Counted from the first letter of the stretch, positions 27,198 through 37,162 are shown. The stretch is DNA of 64,000 nt from Planctomycetota bacterium (GCA_024230295.1 JAAERN010000009.1:186001-250000); one strand, 5' to 3'. Notes: generated from the sequence alone by a model not told the origin. A program made the numbers and translations.

Positions 27198-29198
27198 ATG
27201 AACTTCTTCGAGGCGCAGGACCGCGCGCACAAGAAGACCGGCATGCTTATCTGGTCGCTTGTGCTTGGTTTGGTCGGCATGACGATTGGCCTGTACTTCA
27301 TCACTATGCTGGCGGTGCAGGCTGCCGGGATTTATGAGCAGGTGCAGGATCGGGAGGCAGCGAGCCAGGGCCAGACGATTCACCACAACGAAGCCGAGCG
27401 GTGGGCCGAACTTGAGGTCGGATCCTGGTGGGATCTGGACCTCGCACTCATATCGTTCGGAATCATGCTTGTCCTAGTCGGCGGTGGATTTCTCTATCGC
27501 TACATGCAACTGCGAGGCGGCGGCGAAGCCGTTGCGGAAATGCTCGGCGGTGTTCGGATTGAACCGGACACAAGCAATCCGGCTGAGCGAAGAGCACTCA
27601 ATGTAGTTGAGGAAATGGCGATCGCCTCGGGCATCCCCGTGCCGCCGGTCTTCGCCATACCGTCCGACTCAATCAATGCATTTGCCGCGGGGCACACGGT
27701 GGATCAGGCTGCTATCGGGTTGACCCATGGGTGTATTGAACTCCCCCGCGATGAACTGCAGGGCGTGGTGGCACACGAGTTCAGTCACGTCTTCAATGGC
27801 GACATGCGTCTCAACATGAGGCTGATCGCCATTATCAAAGGCGTGATGGTCTTGGGGATCACGGGGCTGTTGTTGATTCGAGTCGTGGGGTACTCGCTGC
27901 TCTTCGGCGGTCGGCGAAGTAGTAATGACAAGGGTGGCGGCGCAGCGTTGGCGCTGGGCATTATCGTCTTTGGGGCGCTGGTTGCAGCCGTAGGGTTTCT
28001 CGGCACATTGATGGCAAGGCTTATTCAGGCAGCAGTTTCCCGGCAGCGGGAGTTCCTTGCCGACGCATCTGCGGTGCAGTACACCCGAAACCCAGAGGGC
28101 ATCGCCGGGGCACTCAAACGCATTGGCGGATCGACCGCGAAGCCCCGATTTGTCACTGAGGCCAGTCAGTTCAATCACATGTTCTTCTCGCAGGCGATGC
28201 CGGCGGTGTTTGCTACGCACCCGCCGCTTACGGAGCGCGTTCGGAGGATCACGGGTTCAACCGGCGATCCCGATATGACGCCCACTCGCATCATTGCTGA
28301 GCCTTCAACGCCCACCCCAAGTGAGAAATCGAGTGTTGGAGCCGCAGTAGTCGGCGCAGCGGTTGGCGCTGTGACGATCGGACGCATTCAGGATTCGCTT
28401 GCGCATGCCGGTGAGCTTGACGCAATATCGATGGAGTGGACTCGTCAGATTCTCAACAGCATTCCAGATGACCTGCGATTGGCTGCGAGATCGCCCCGGT
28501 CGGCTCGTGCCCTGATCGCGTCTATGCTCATGGTGGAAGGGGGGACCGACAACGCTGCAGCCAAAGTGCAAATGGAGGCGGTTCGATCGATGTTGCCCGA
28601 CGAGGAAGTTACTCGTGTGGAGCGGATGGTTCCCATGCTGAAGGCGCTCGACGTGGCTGCGAGAGTGCCACTGCTAGATCTTACATCCCCGGCGTTGCAG
28701 TCACTCTCACCAAGTCAGGCAAACGAGTTGCAGGCCTTAGTCGAGGCGTTGGTTGCGGCAGACAATCATGTCAGCAGATTCGAGTGGATTGTCACTATTC
28801 TGGTTGACGCAATGCTTGATCGATCCGGGTCTGCCAGCCATCGAACTCACGCGACGGTGAAGTCGGTTGCACAATCAGTGATTGTGATGTTGTCCGTGAC
28901 GGCAGTGGCGGGAACAGAGGACCGGAAAGTTGCCGGCGAAGCTGTTCAGAAGGCGTGCGATGCGCTGGGAATATCCGCGCCGGAAGGCGGGTTGGCAACA
29001 ATGTCGATCAAAGGAATAAATACCGCGGTTCACGAGCTTCGTACTCTGTCATTTGCAGAGCGAAAGCGGCTGCTTGTGGCAATTGTCGGCATTGTTAATC
29101 ACGACGATCAAACCACAGTTGATGAGTCTGAGATGGTGAGGGCCGTTGCGGAAATGCTCGCGGTTCCAATGCCACCGGTCATGCCGGACGCTGCGTAA
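27198..29198 (+). CDS. M48 family membrane metallopeptidase with C-terminal extension
   Basis: The product is 666 residues. Four hydrophobic segments lie at about 14-40, 75-98, 213-238 and 252-278, the HtpX-like arrangement. The zinc motif HEFSH occurs in GVVAHEFSHVFNGD (about 193-206) and the third ligand Glu in REFLADASAV. Beyond the peptidase domain (about residue 370) is a 290-residue helical extension without recognised motifs. M48 enzymes of this type degrade misfolded membrane proteins. It follows lemA, and its stop lies 9 bases from the convergent M24 gene stop. Confidence 0.92.
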   Translation: MNFFEAQDRAHKKTGMLIWSLVLGLVGMTIGLYFITMLAVQAAGIYEQVQDREAASQGQTIHHNEAERWAELEVGSWWDLDLALISFGIMLVLVGGGFLYRYMQLRGGGEAVAEMLGGVRIEPDTSNPAERRALNVVEEMAIASGIPVPPVFAIPSDSINAFAAGHTVDQAAIGLTHGCIELPRDELQGVVAHEFSHVFNGDMRLNMRLIAIIKGVMVLGITGLLLIRVVGYSLLFGGRRSSNDKGGGAALALGIIVFGALVAAVGFLGTLMARLIQAAVSRQREFLADASAVQYTRNPEGIAGALKRIGGSTAKPRFVTEASQFNHMFFSQAMPAVFATHPPLTERVRRITGSTGDPDMTPTRIIAEPSTPTPSEKSSVGAAVVGAAVGAVTIGRIQDSLAHAGELDAISMEWTRQILNSIPDDLRLAARSPRSARALIASMLMVEGGTDNAAAKVQMEAVRSMLPDEEVTRVERMVPMLKALDVAARVPLLDLTSPALQSLSPSQANELQALVEALVAADNHVSRFEWIVTILVDAMLDRSGSASHRTHATVKSVAQSVIVMLSVTAVAGTEDRKVAGEAVQKACDALGISAPEGGLATMSIKGINTAVHELRTLSFAERKRLLVAIVGIVNHDDQTTVDESEMVRAVAEMLAVPMPPVMPDAA

Positions 29199-29207
29199 CT
29201 CGTGAAC

Positions 29208-30347
29208 TCAGCCCCAGGTCAGGGCAAGTTGTAGGCCCGAGCCGAGATCTTCGCATCCGTCCTCGGTGACGACGACCATATCCTCGAGTCGAAGTCCGCC
29301 GACGGCCGGGCCATAGAGCCCCGGCTCAATCGTGATGACGTCGCCTGCAACAAGGGGGGGACCGCCGCGATCAAGGAGTGGTGGTTCGTGCACCGCCAGT
29401 CCCACACCGTGACCTGTCCCATGCACCATGGCGACGCGTCCGGGGTCTGCGCCCTCTTCGGGCAAGCCGAGCTCGTAGCCGTGCTCCACAATGACTGCGG
29501 TGGTTGCCGCGTTGACGGCTTCACCGGTGATGCCGGCCTTGGCCACGTTCTCGCCGGCGATCTTTGCTGCGAGCACGGCCGCGTGCATCCGCTCGACGGC
29601 GGGTGGAACCTCGCCATGTACGACCATCCGGGTGCAGTCTCCGTTGTACCGCGTGGACTTTGATCGCGGAAAGACATCAATAATGATTGGTTCGCTGGTG
29701 CGGAGTGCGCCATGACCGTGGTTGTGGCAATCGGCACCCTGTGGACCGCCCGCGACAATGCAGGTCGGGTTCTCGTAGCCCCGCTCAAGTAGGCAGATGT
29801 CGATAAGCGTTCTGACTCGCTCGGCCGTCAGGACGTCACCATCACGCATTAAGAGCCCTTGGGCATCCGGTGATGCTGCCGCAATCGTCTCGCATGCTGT
29901 GGCGATGGCCGTCTGGGTGTCGGCTTGCGCGGTGCGCAGCGCATCGAGTTCTTCCGCATCCTTGCTTCGCCGTGATGTGACGCCAAGATCTTGGTCGTAC
30001 ATTGTCTTAATACCCGAATCGCGAAGCGCTGCGAGAAACGATAGGGGCAGCGTCCGGTCGGCGGTGACCTCGGCGATGTCAGACCGGCGAATCGCCTCAG
30101 CGGCGGCTTGGGCTGTAGCGGTTTCCCGATCTCCGGAAAGGCCGCCCTCAGGCGCAAAGTCCGCTGGACACGCAACTCGATCGACTCGAGCGCTCTTTCG
30201 AGCGCGGTCCATTTCAATGTCGCGGATGATGAGAAGCCGTTCACTTCCGAAGTCAATCAGGGCGGCGGGATCGCCTGCGCCGAATCGAATGGCGTGAAAC
30301 AGCGTGTCGTTGGCGCTTGGAATACCGGCGATCAGCGTGGTGCTCAT
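29208..30347 (-). CDS. M24 family metallopeptidase (Xaa-Pro aminopeptidase-like)
   Basis: The product is 379 residues. The C-terminal pita-bread domain has all five metal-ligand positions: Asp in IIIDVFPR and GDCTRMV, His in VHGTGHGVGLAVHE, and Glu in TIEPGLY and RLEDMV. The N-terminal creatinase-like domain is short. The start at 30347 (MSTTLIAG) is preferred because the frame further upstream runs into the terminator of the neighbouring gene and reads as low-complexity sequence. It cleaves N-terminal dipeptides ending in Pro or acts as a proline dipeptidase; the exact specificity cannot be told. Confidence 0.9.
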   Translation of the reverse strand: MSTTLIAGIPSANDTLFHAIRFGAGDPAALIDFGSERLLIIRDIEMDRARKSARVDRVACPADFAPEGGLSGDRETATAQAAAEAIRRSDIAEVTADRTLPLSFLAALRDSGIKTMYDQDLGVTSRRSKDAEELDALRTAQADTQTAIATACETIAAASPDAQGLLMRDGDVLTAERVRTLIDICLLERGYENPTCIVAGGPQGADCHNHGHGALRTSEPIIIDVFPRSKSTRYNGDCTRMVVHGEVPPAVERMHAAVLAAKIAGENVAKAGITGEAVNAATTAVIVEHGYELGLPEEGADPGRVAMVHGTGHGVGLAVHEPPLLDRGGPPLVAGDVITIEPGLYGPAVGGLRLEDMVVVTEDGCEDLGSGLQLALTWG

Positions 30348-30386
30348 GCAGGCAAGATATCGTGAGATTGATTTTAGGAAAAGAAC

Positions 30387-30414
30387 AGCGGGCTCACCAA
30401 GAGGTGAGCCCGCT
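30387..30414 (-). terminator. Rho-independent terminator for the Met-zincin gene
   Basis: A perfect 12-bp stem (30387-30398 with 30403-30414, AGCGGGCTCACC arm) with a 4-base loop lies 28 bases after the minus-strand stop at 30442. Read on the minus strand it is followed by GTTCTTTTCC, an acceptable U-rich tract. It lies only 40 bases upstream of the M24 gene start and so also isolates that gene. Confidence 0.85.
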
Positions 30415-30441
30415 GCCTCATCTACCGTCAGAAGACGGGTG

Positions 30442-33400
30442 TCAGTTCGATGTGATCTCATCGGCGGGCTGTCCCATGAATGGGAACATGATTCCGCCAC
30501 CGCCGGCACTGATGTCGTCGGTGTTGTAAAGGTATTGAGCATTGAGGGCTCGATCAATGAGCGAACTCGCTTCGGCGAGGTGTGCTCGTGAGTATGGATC
30601 GAGATCTGATCCTTTTCGCCGCATGGCACTGTCGATCGTTCCCTTGAGTTCACGGAGCTGCATACGGCTGAGGTTTGAGACCGGAGCCGTATACCAACCA
30701 CTTCCCGTTGGCATGCTCAGATCGATGAGTCGACCGAGATGCTCCCGTTGGGCGTTGCGGCGAAGACTGGTGATATAGGGCGACCTCGCTGAGTACGAAC
30801 CCTGGGGTCCACCGTCGAGTTCGCCCCACACTGCATCCCGCACCGTGGCAAGTACTTCGGGAACGGTCAGGACATCCTCTTCCTCTTCGGCGCGGAACTC
30901 ATTGTCGTAGACGCGGTTCAACGTTTGAGGATTCAAGATGCTGTTCATTGCCATCGCCTGGATGCCTGCGATCTTGTCGTGGACTGGATAGGTCTCGTCC
31001 TCGAAGATGTAGCGTTGCCCGCCATCATCCCACCACTTGTCGACCGTCATGCGGCGGAGAAGTTTCGGGGATAGGCCGAAGGCATCATCCCGCATGGTGT
31101 TGTCGAGCACGATCTTCATGGCTCGCCGCTGCATGTCAGCTTCAATCGGGGTGATGGGTTCACGGTCACCCTTGTCGCCCTTCTTGTCGCGGTTGAGATA
31201 ACTGCCGCCGATCCAGTTCGACGCGATGTTGATGGCGCCGAGATGCTTGTGGAGCAACATATCGTAGGCCTTGCGCGCCTCTGCCCAACTCTCGCCATCT
31301 TCGACCATATCTTCGAGAATCTGCTCTCGGAGATGATTGGCAAGACCGATCTGCGACTCCGCGAACGTGAGCGGGTTCTCACCGTTGTCAAAACGACGAG
31401 CGCGGGGATCGGGTCCCCAAGTGTCCTCGTCGGTTGCGTAGATGAGTTCGGGGTTGGAGACGCGTTTGAGAACCTTCTCAGGCTTGCGATCGATATAGCC
31501 GTACTCGATTGCCCACATGTCGTAGGGGCCGATCGACATCTGCGTCCAGTCGCCCTGATTTTCGCCAAGTTCATAGTTGATGTTGATGGGGAGGTAGTCC
31601 ATCACCGAGCCCGAGTGGGCATTGCTTTCGAAGTCATCAGAGTTGATTTCGGCAAGCGTGTGAATCGTGCTGCCCTTGAAGTTGTGACGCAGTCCGAGCG
31701 TATGCCCGACTTCATGCATGACAACTTCCTTCAAGAGCGGACCAATAAATTCTTCCGGGACACCGTCGAGATACTGCTCCCCATCCTTGGAGCCCTTCTC
31801 TGCTGTTTTCTCGGAGTCTTCCTCAGCATCATCTGAGTCCTCGTCAGCATCGGCGACTTCTTCGGTGTCTTCGTCATCTGCGGCGAGGTCACCGTCGTCA
31901 TCGGCGGTGTCTTCTGCCTCTTCACCTTTCGCAACGCCGTCGCTGTTGGACCGAGTTGCAGTCAATACCATTGACATTGGGCCATCGGTGACGCCACCAG
32001 TCATCTTGCCGTCCTCGATTGTGAGAACAAGTGGCGGGGATTGCATTTCCTCGTCTGCGGCATTGAGTGTCAGGCGGTGTTCAACTGGGGCCCACTCGCC
32101 CACAAGTTCGAACGATCCCACCGGGTCCATATCAACCGAGCCCTCGACAGCATTGTCCTTGTCCATTGTCAGTTCAAGGGTGAGGGCCATGGATTGACTT
32201 TCACCGTCTGGGCCGGTCGCTTCCATGGTCCCATACCAGATGCCCGAGACGGGATCGTTGGAATCTGCCATGGCTTTGCTTGGCTTGTTCAGATTCATGA
32301 TGAGTTCGGGGTTGAGTCGAACCATCGCGACTTCCATTGCCTTGCACGCGGCATGACGGCAGTTGCCGTTCACCTGACTCACGCGGCCAATGAGGCCATC
32401 GAACTGCTCATCGCCAATGAGATCGGTTTTGACAGTTGGAGATGCAAAGCCGGGCAGCATGCCCGAGGCGCGAAGCATCGACTCGCGGTTGATCTGTTGA
32501 CGGACGTCACTTCGCTTTGAGCGGCTTGCAAGCAGCACGCGAGGATGCCATTCCGGTCGCTCAGCGAGCCAAGCGAGGGATTCAGGGCCCCAGCCCTCAA
32601 GCGCTGTCTCAGGAACGAGGTCCTTCCACGTTTTCGACCAGCCGTTGATGAACCCTTCGTCCATCACGATGTCGGCGTCGAGAATCTCGCCTGTCTTGGG
32701 ATGTACGCGGCTGGGGCCGATGGCAAAGCCCATATCGGCATTGGTCCAGAGGAAGAAGTTGTACCGAGCATCCTCGGAGTCCTTCTCCATGTGGGCGCCG
32801 GTGTCGGCGTCCTGCTGGTAAACCTCGATCGCGTTGACGATACCGACGTTTTCAAAGGCCTTATTCCATTCAAGAATGCCGTCGCGGACCCAGCGGCGGT
32901 ACCGCACGGGTGTTGTGTGCTCGATGTAGAAGACGATGGGCTTCTTGGGCGGGCTCATCTTGAGCTTTGGATCGGCCTTCTGGATATTCCATCGGTTGAT
33001 GTAGCGAATCCACGGATCTTCCTTGGAGGCGTCACCAATATCACGGTGCGCTGTCGTGAAGAATCCGACGCGCTCGTCGGCTAGTCGTGGTTTGTAGCCG
33101 GTGTTCTCTGGAATCTCCGCAATGGAGTAGGCCAGCGTTCCAAGCTTGCCGCCGCGGAGGGGCATCTGGAATGCAAGTTCGATGTTGTTCGGGAAGGCTT
33201 TGGCCTTCTCAATAATCGCGAGCCTCGTGTTGGCACCGCTGGTCATTCCTCCGAAGAACTTGCTCGACTGCTTGACAAGCAGATCAGAGAGATCGATGAC
33301 GGGTCCGCCGCCAGGGCCCATGGTCTTGATCGGCACATCGAGAATTACGCGATCGGTGAAGACGCGTTTGGTACCGGCTCTTGACTGCTTGTCGCCGCTC

Positions 33401-33813
33401 GATCGAACCGCATAGTTCGGTTGAATGAGCGCCAGGCGCTTGCCGAACTTCTTCCACTTGGCATACATGTCGCCCGCTTGGACGCCGGCGGTCGGAATAC
33501 CACCGGAAATGGTGTATGCGAAGAAGATGTTCTGCTTGCCGAAGTTCCGTGGCAGTTCGGCCAGCACATCGCCACTCTTGTGATCGATATACAGCGTGTA
33601 CATGCCCGGCTTGCCGTCAGCCGTTGAGACGACCTTCTTATAGGTGTCCTTGACGACGGAGTCGAACTTCGGGAAGTCCGATTTTTTGCTGCCACTGGTC
33701 GCGGCAACACGTGTATCGATCTGGGTATTTGCCTGATCGACGGCATCAGCAACGAGTGTGGCTGCGGCAATGCCGAGGCCGCCGATGGCGACCATGGTGA
33801 TTGGAATTCGCAT
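30442..33813 (-). CDS. Zinc-dependent metalloprotease (Met-zincin; DUF5117/DUF4953 type) with insert before the active site
   Basis: This large protein of about 1123 residues has a signal peptide (about 1-25, IPITMVAIGGLGIAAATLVADA). The N-terminal half (DUF5118/5117-type) contains the usual WIKPLD/YVEPTTP-like core segments (e.g. IEHTTPVRYRRWVRDGILEWN). The zinc motif is HEVGHTLGLRHNFKGS at about 699-714 and the Met-turn is SVMDYLP. Between about 516 and 680 is an extra domain: a beta-rich piece (SNDPVSGIWYGTMEA...GSFELVGEWAP) followed by a strongly acidic, probably disordered, stretch rich in Asp/Glu. ATG at 33813 has AGGAG 8 bases upstream. It is presumably exported; substrate unknown. Confidence 0.9.
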   Translation of the reverse strand: MRIPITMVAIGGLGIAAATLVADAVDQANTQIDTRVAATSGSKKSDFPKFDSVVKDTYKKVVSTADGKPGMYTLYIDHKSGDVLAELPRNFGKQNIFFAYTISGGIPTAGVQAGDMYAKWKKFGKRLALIQPNYAVRSSGDKQSRAGTKRVFTDRVILDVPIKTMGPGGGPVIDLSDLLVKQSSKFFGGMTSGANTRLAIIEKAKAFPNNIELAFQMPLRGGKLGTLAYSIAEIPENTGYKPRLADERVGFFTTAHRDIGDASKEDPWIRYINRWNIQKADPKLKMSPPKKPIVFYIEHTTPVRYRRWVRDGILEWNKAFENVGIVNAIEVYQQDADTGAHMEKDSEDARYNFFLWTNADMGFAIGPSRVHPKTGEILDADIVMDEGFINGWSKTWKDLVPETALEGWGPESLAWLAERPEWHPRVLLASRSKRSDVRQQINRESMLRASGMLPGFASPTVKTDLIGDEQFDGLIGRVSQVNGNCRHAACKAMEVAMVRLNPELIMNLNKPSKAMADSNDPVSGIWYGTMEATGPDGESQSMALTLELTMDKDNAVEGSVDMDPVGSFELVGEWAPVEHRLTLNAADEEMQSPPLVLTIEDGKMTGGVTDGPMSMVLTATRSNSDGVAKGEEAEDTADDDGDLAADDEDTEEVADADEDSDDAEEDSEKTAEKGSKDGEQYLDGVPEEFIGPLLKEVVMHEVGHTLGLRHNFKGSTIHTLAEINSDDFESNAHSGSVMDYLPININYELGENQGDWTQMSIGPYDMWAIEYGYIDRKPEKVLKRVSNPELIYATDEDTWGPDPRARRFDNGENPLTFAESQIGLANHLREQILEDMVEDGESWAEARKAYDMLLHKHLGAINIASNWIGGSYLNRDKKGDKGDREPITPIEADMQRRAMKIVLDNTMRDDAFGLSPKLLRRMTVDKWWDDGGQRYIFEDETYPVHDKIAGIQAMAMNSILNPQTLNRVYDNEFRAEEEEDVLTVPEVLATVRDAVWGELDGGPQGSYSARSPYITSLRRNAQREHLGRLIDLSMPTGSGWYTAPVSNLSRMQLRELKGTIDSAMRRKGSDLDPYSRAHLAEASSLIDRALNAQYLYNTDDISAGGGGIMFPFMGQPADEITSN

Positions 33814-33941
33814 GTTGTGTCTCCTGAACACGAGGTGGATGAGTCCCCCTAGAAACTGACAGCGGCAATCCTACCCCCTTCGGCCGGCGCAGACTGCCTC
33901 AAAGAGGCTACGTTGGTTTCTGGCAGCAAGTTCAGGCCTTG

Positions 33942-35276
33942 TCAGGTCGAATAAACAGCCTCGCGGCCCGGATCCCATCGGAGGACCCGATCGTCCTTCC
34001 ACGCAGCCACCCCCATGGCGATGGCGACCATTGTGGCGCATCCAAGATCGACATTGCAGGCGAGTGGATCGCCCTTTTTGACAGCATCAAGGAAGTTGCC
34101 CATGTGATCACGGCGTTCCTCGCCCGGAAGAGAAACCGTCGCATGGCCCGGTTTGGGCAGCACTTTCTCGCCGCCATGCCCATCATCGGATGCCGTGGAA
34201 GCAATGCTGTTGGCGGTTCGGAATTCTTCCCACCAGGGCGCCTGCTCATTGATCGTGATGCCCTCGCCGAACTGCATGGTGCCGTACTGGCCGCGGATGA
34301 CGCTCGGCCACGTGTCGTTGTTGGTCATGACGCTTGAGAGGCATACCGTGTGCTCGCCCGGGTAATCCACCATCATGAAGAAGGTGTCGGGGATGTCTCG
34401 TTCATCCTTTTCGAGATATCGACCCCCACTGGCAACGACTCGCTTCGGATACGCGCCGTCCAGCCCTTCGATTGCCAGGAGCAGGGGTGCAAGTCGGTGG
34501 TAGAGCAGGTCGGTCGCCAGACCGCCGTTGTAGGCGAGGTACTTGCGAAAGCGAAAGAAGTGGTCTGCGTTCCAGTCGATCTTCGGTGCGAGCCCATGCT
34601 TGTGCCCCAGCCACTGATCCCACCACACATAGCCAGCCTGATCACGTGCGTTCTGTGGTCCTGCGTCCGGGTCAATGTGCCAGTTGAACTGACCGCCACG
34701 CGAGTTGCGGCAATAGGCCCCTTGGCTCCACGTGGGCTTGCCGATACGCCCCTCGGCGATGGCCCGCCGGGCGGCCCAGAAGTTTCCGTTGCTTGTTCCC
34801 TGTGGTCCGACCTGCAACGTTCGTCCTGTTCGGTGTACGGCGTCGCGGCAAGCGAGTGCCTGGGGAATGGTGTGCGAGAGTGGCTTCTCGCAGTACACAT
34901 CTTTGCCGGCCTCCATGGCTTCGACGGCAATCTTGGTGTGCCAATGATCGGGCGTGGCAATGACAACTGCTTCGATGTCCGGGTCGTCGAGAACCCGGCG
35001 GTACTCCATCGTTGCTTTGCCCGTAGGCAGAGACGCAATTTTCGCAGCCCGCTCAAGCCGCCGGCGGTACACATCGCAGACTTGGGATACAACGATGTTC
35101 TCGTCCCCCGCACGATCAACCAATTGGCTGAGATGGCCTGTTCCCATACCCCCCGTTCCGATGACGGCCATGTTGAGCCTGTCGTTAGCTCCGAGCACGC
35201 GGCCCCATGATGCGGCGGGCAAGATCAGTGGTGCGAGGGCGGCAGTTTGTACAACAGTTCGTCGGGTCATCGACAT
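33942..35276 (-). CDS. Gfo/Idh/MocA family oxidoreductase with Tat-type signal
   Basis: The protein is 444 residues. The N-terminus MSMTRRTVVQTAALAPLILPA is a twin-arginine signal (R-R-T-V-V), followed by the Rossmann motif VIGTGGMGTGH. EKPLSHT, typical of the family, is present at about 125. Planctomycetes carry many exported members of this family acting on unknown sugars or sugar derivatives. GGAG is located 9 bases upstream of the ATG. It is followed by 128 bases before the Met-zincin gene and is probably an independent unit or operon end. Confidence 0.9.
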   Translation of the reverse strand: MSMTRRTVVQTAALAPLILPAASWGRVLGANDRLNMAVIGTGGMGTGHLSQLVDRAGDENIVVSQVCDVYRRRLERAAKIASLPTGKATMEYRRVLDDPDIEAVVIATPDHWHTKIAVEAMEAGKDVYCEKPLSHTIPQALACRDAVHRTGRTLQVGPQGTSNGNFWAARRAIAEGRIGKPTWSQGAYCRNSRGGQFNWHIDPDAGPQNARDQAGYVWWDQWLGHKHGLAPKIDWNADHFFRFRKYLAYNGGLATDLLYHRLAPLLLAIEGLDGAYPKRVVASGGRYLEKDERDIPDTFFMMVDYPGEHTVCLSSVMTNNDTWPSVIRGQYGTMQFGEGITINEQAPWWEEFRTANSIASTASDDGHGGEKVLPKPGHATVSLPGEERRDHMGNFLDAVKKGDPLACNVDLGCATMVAIAMGVAAWKDDRVLRWDPGREAVYST

Positions 35277-35332
35277 AGGGAGAATCTCCAGTTGGACCGA
35301 AGCCTACCGCGAGTGTCTGTAATGGCATAGCA

Positions 35333-36085
35333 CTACCCGAGAGAAGCTCCTTGAGATTCATAATATGAGCGATCTCCGGTCCGGCGAGGAGAGGCGAAGA
35401 ACTGCTCCATTTGCCCGATCCAGCGGCGACCGGAGGCGCCACGCTTCTCGTAGTACGCCGCCATATCGTCGTCATACGCCTTCATCATTCCAAGCATTGC
35501 CGCATCGTCGGGGTACCGATCGTCAAACAGTACGGCGTCGATTGGAAGGCGGGGACGTTGCCACGGCGACTCGTCGGCGCGGCCGATGCACAGGCCAAAG
35601 AGCGGATAGACACCCTTGGGAAGATCGAGCAATTCACCAACGGCCTGGAGATCGTTGCGCAAGCCGCCGATGAAGCACGTGCCCCATCCGAGCGATTCAA
35701 CTGCAAGGGCGAGGTTTTGCGCGAAGAGCGATGCGTCGACGACGCACAACAGGAAGGACTCCAAGTTTTCAGTGCACTGCTCAGAGGCGGCCTCTGCGAG
35801 CAGGCGATGCCGCCGCATATCGCCACAGATAACAAGGAATGTTCCTGCTTGGGCAACCTTCTCTTGACCACCGGTCAACTCAACGAGTTTCTGAAGTGAT
35901 TCCGTCTTGGTAACGCGGATCACGCTGTACACCTGAATGTTCGCGCTCGTTGCGGCTTGCTGCGCCGCTTCGACAGCTGTGCCAAGATCGGAATCAGATA
36001 TCGCCTCGCTCGTGTATTTTCGAATCGAGCGATGCGCGTGCATTTGGTCGAGTGTTGGGTTCATACGGAGAATGGTAGTGGTCAC
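35333..36085 (-). CDS. Nitroreductase family protein (NADPH-dependent flavin enzyme)
   Basis: The protein is 250 residues. It has the FMN-binding N-terminal motif HAHRSIRKY and the C-terminal half typical of NfsA-like nitroreductases/FMN reductases: SLGWGTCFIGGLRNDL, VYPLFGLCIGRADESP and PRLPIDAVLF. It probably reduces flavins or nitro- and quinone compounds. The GTG at 36085 overlaps the ThiF stop (GTGA); the ATG at 36064 is the alternative start. No Shine-Dalgarno is visible for either, and coupling suggests the GTG. Confidence 0.88.
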   Translation of the reverse strand: MTTTILRMNPTLDQMHAHRSIRKYTSEAISDSDLGTAVEAAQQAATSANIQVYSVIRVTKTESLQKLVELTGGQEKVAQAGTFLVICGDMRRHRLLAEAASEQCTENLESFLLCVVDASLFAQNLALAVESLGWGTCFIGGLRNDLQAVGELLDLPKGVYPLFGLCIGRADESPWQRPRLPIDAVLFDDRYPDDAAMLGMMKAYDDDMAAYYEKRGASGRRWIGQMEQFFASPRRTGDRSYYESQGASLG

Positions 36086-37149
36086 GAACCCACGAAGCGG
36101 TCATACAGCGTTCGGGCGAGAATCGGATCACCAACTCCGACAAGCGCGCGGCTGTCTTCGAAGACCGTGAGCCGTACGCCTTCCTGCTCCAAGTCGACCC
36201 GAACTGCGCCGTCGGCGTGGACCACACTCCCGTGTGCCTGGAGTCGCTGTGCGAGTGCTCCGAGATCCACCGAATCGACTCCCGTTGGGAGCACTTGAAC
36301 TGTATTGCGGCCGCAGAGCGCCTCTTCGTGCAGTTCATTGGCTCCGCTGAGCCAATCGAAGATGTGGTTTTTGCAACACGGGCAGTCATCCCGCGGCGCA
36401 CCTGTCTCAGTGCGCCGATCTTCCCCTCGCCACGGATCGATGGAGTGCATGGAGCGATCAAAGCCTTGCAGTCGACCCACGATCAGCGACATAGCGATGG
36501 CGGCCTGTTGGGCGGTGACAGCTGCGATCGTTGGGCCCATCACGCCGACAGTGTCACATGTCGGTGTCGATCCGGCTGGTGGAGGTTGCGGGAACACGCA
36601 TCGCAGGCAGGGTGTTGTCAGTGACTCGTCCCATACGATGGATTGTGATCGGCCTCCTCCGCGAGGAAGGATCGGCATGACAAGCCCACCGGTTCCCACG
36701 GCGCCCGCATAGATGTATGGGATACGCAACTTCACTGCGAGATCATTGAGCAGATACCGCGTGGCGAAGTTATCGAGGCCGTCGAGTAACAGGTGCATAT
36801 CAGACGCAATGTGTTCGGCATTGCTGGCGCGGAAGTCGTCCACGATGGCTTCTATGGTGATGGCGGGGTTGATCTCTCGAACGCGTTCAGCCGCCGCCAC
36901 AGCCTTGGGTCGGCTGGCATCGGCGTCGGCCTGATCGAACAGCACCTGCCGCTGCAGGTTTGTTTCCTCGACAACATCACGATCAACGATTCGAAGTGTT
37001 CCGACGCCTGCCCTGGCAAGCAAGTCCGCCACACCACACCCGAGTGCGCCGCAGCCGACGATCAAGACACGAGCCTCGCCGAGCGCACGCTGCCCAGCCT
37101 CGCCGATGTCGGGTAGGAGTTTTTGACGGTGGTATCGATCGCCACTCAT
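36082..37149 (-). CDS. ThiF/MoeB/HesA-type adenylyltransferase (sulfur-carrier activating, E1-like)
   Basis: The product is 355 residues from the ATG at 37149 (MSGDRYHRQK). The nucleotide-binding motif VGCGALGCG, DRDVVEETNLQRQVL, the adenylation DGLDNFATR strand and CXXC pairs for structural zinc (CLRC; CPCC) identify an E1-like enzyme; CDTVGVMGPT is near the active-site Cys region. The last 90 residues form the C-terminal domain often seen in planctomycete members (GRNTVQV...TVFEDSRALVGV). It probably activates the C-terminus of a ThiS/MoaD-like carrier, but none is encoded nearby. It follows rpsG by 71 bases. Confidence 0.88.
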   Translation of the reverse strand: MSGDRYHRQKLLPDIGEAGQRALGEARVLIVGCGALGCGVADLLARAGVGTLRIVDRDVVEETNLQRQVLFDQADADASRPKAVAAAERVREINPAITIEAIVDDFRASNAEHIASDMHLLLDGLDNFATRYLLNDLAVKLRIPYIYAGAVGTGGLVMPILPRGGGRSQSIVWDESLTTPCLRCVFPQPPPAGSTPTCDTVGVMGPTIAAVTAQQAAIAMSLIVGRLQGFDRSMHSIDPWRGEDRRTETGAPRDDCPCCKNHIFDWLSGANELHEEALCGRNTVQVLPTGVDSVDLGALAQRLQAHGSVVHADGAVRVDLEQEGVRLTVFEDSRALVGVGDPILARTLYDRFVGS

Positions 37150-37162
37150 GTCGTAGATGCTA

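Noticed and set aside
34350-35210. 286-codon plus-strand open frame
   Set aside because: It is antisense to the Tat-exported Gfo/Idh oxidoreductase, whose motifs are intact; no independent evidence.
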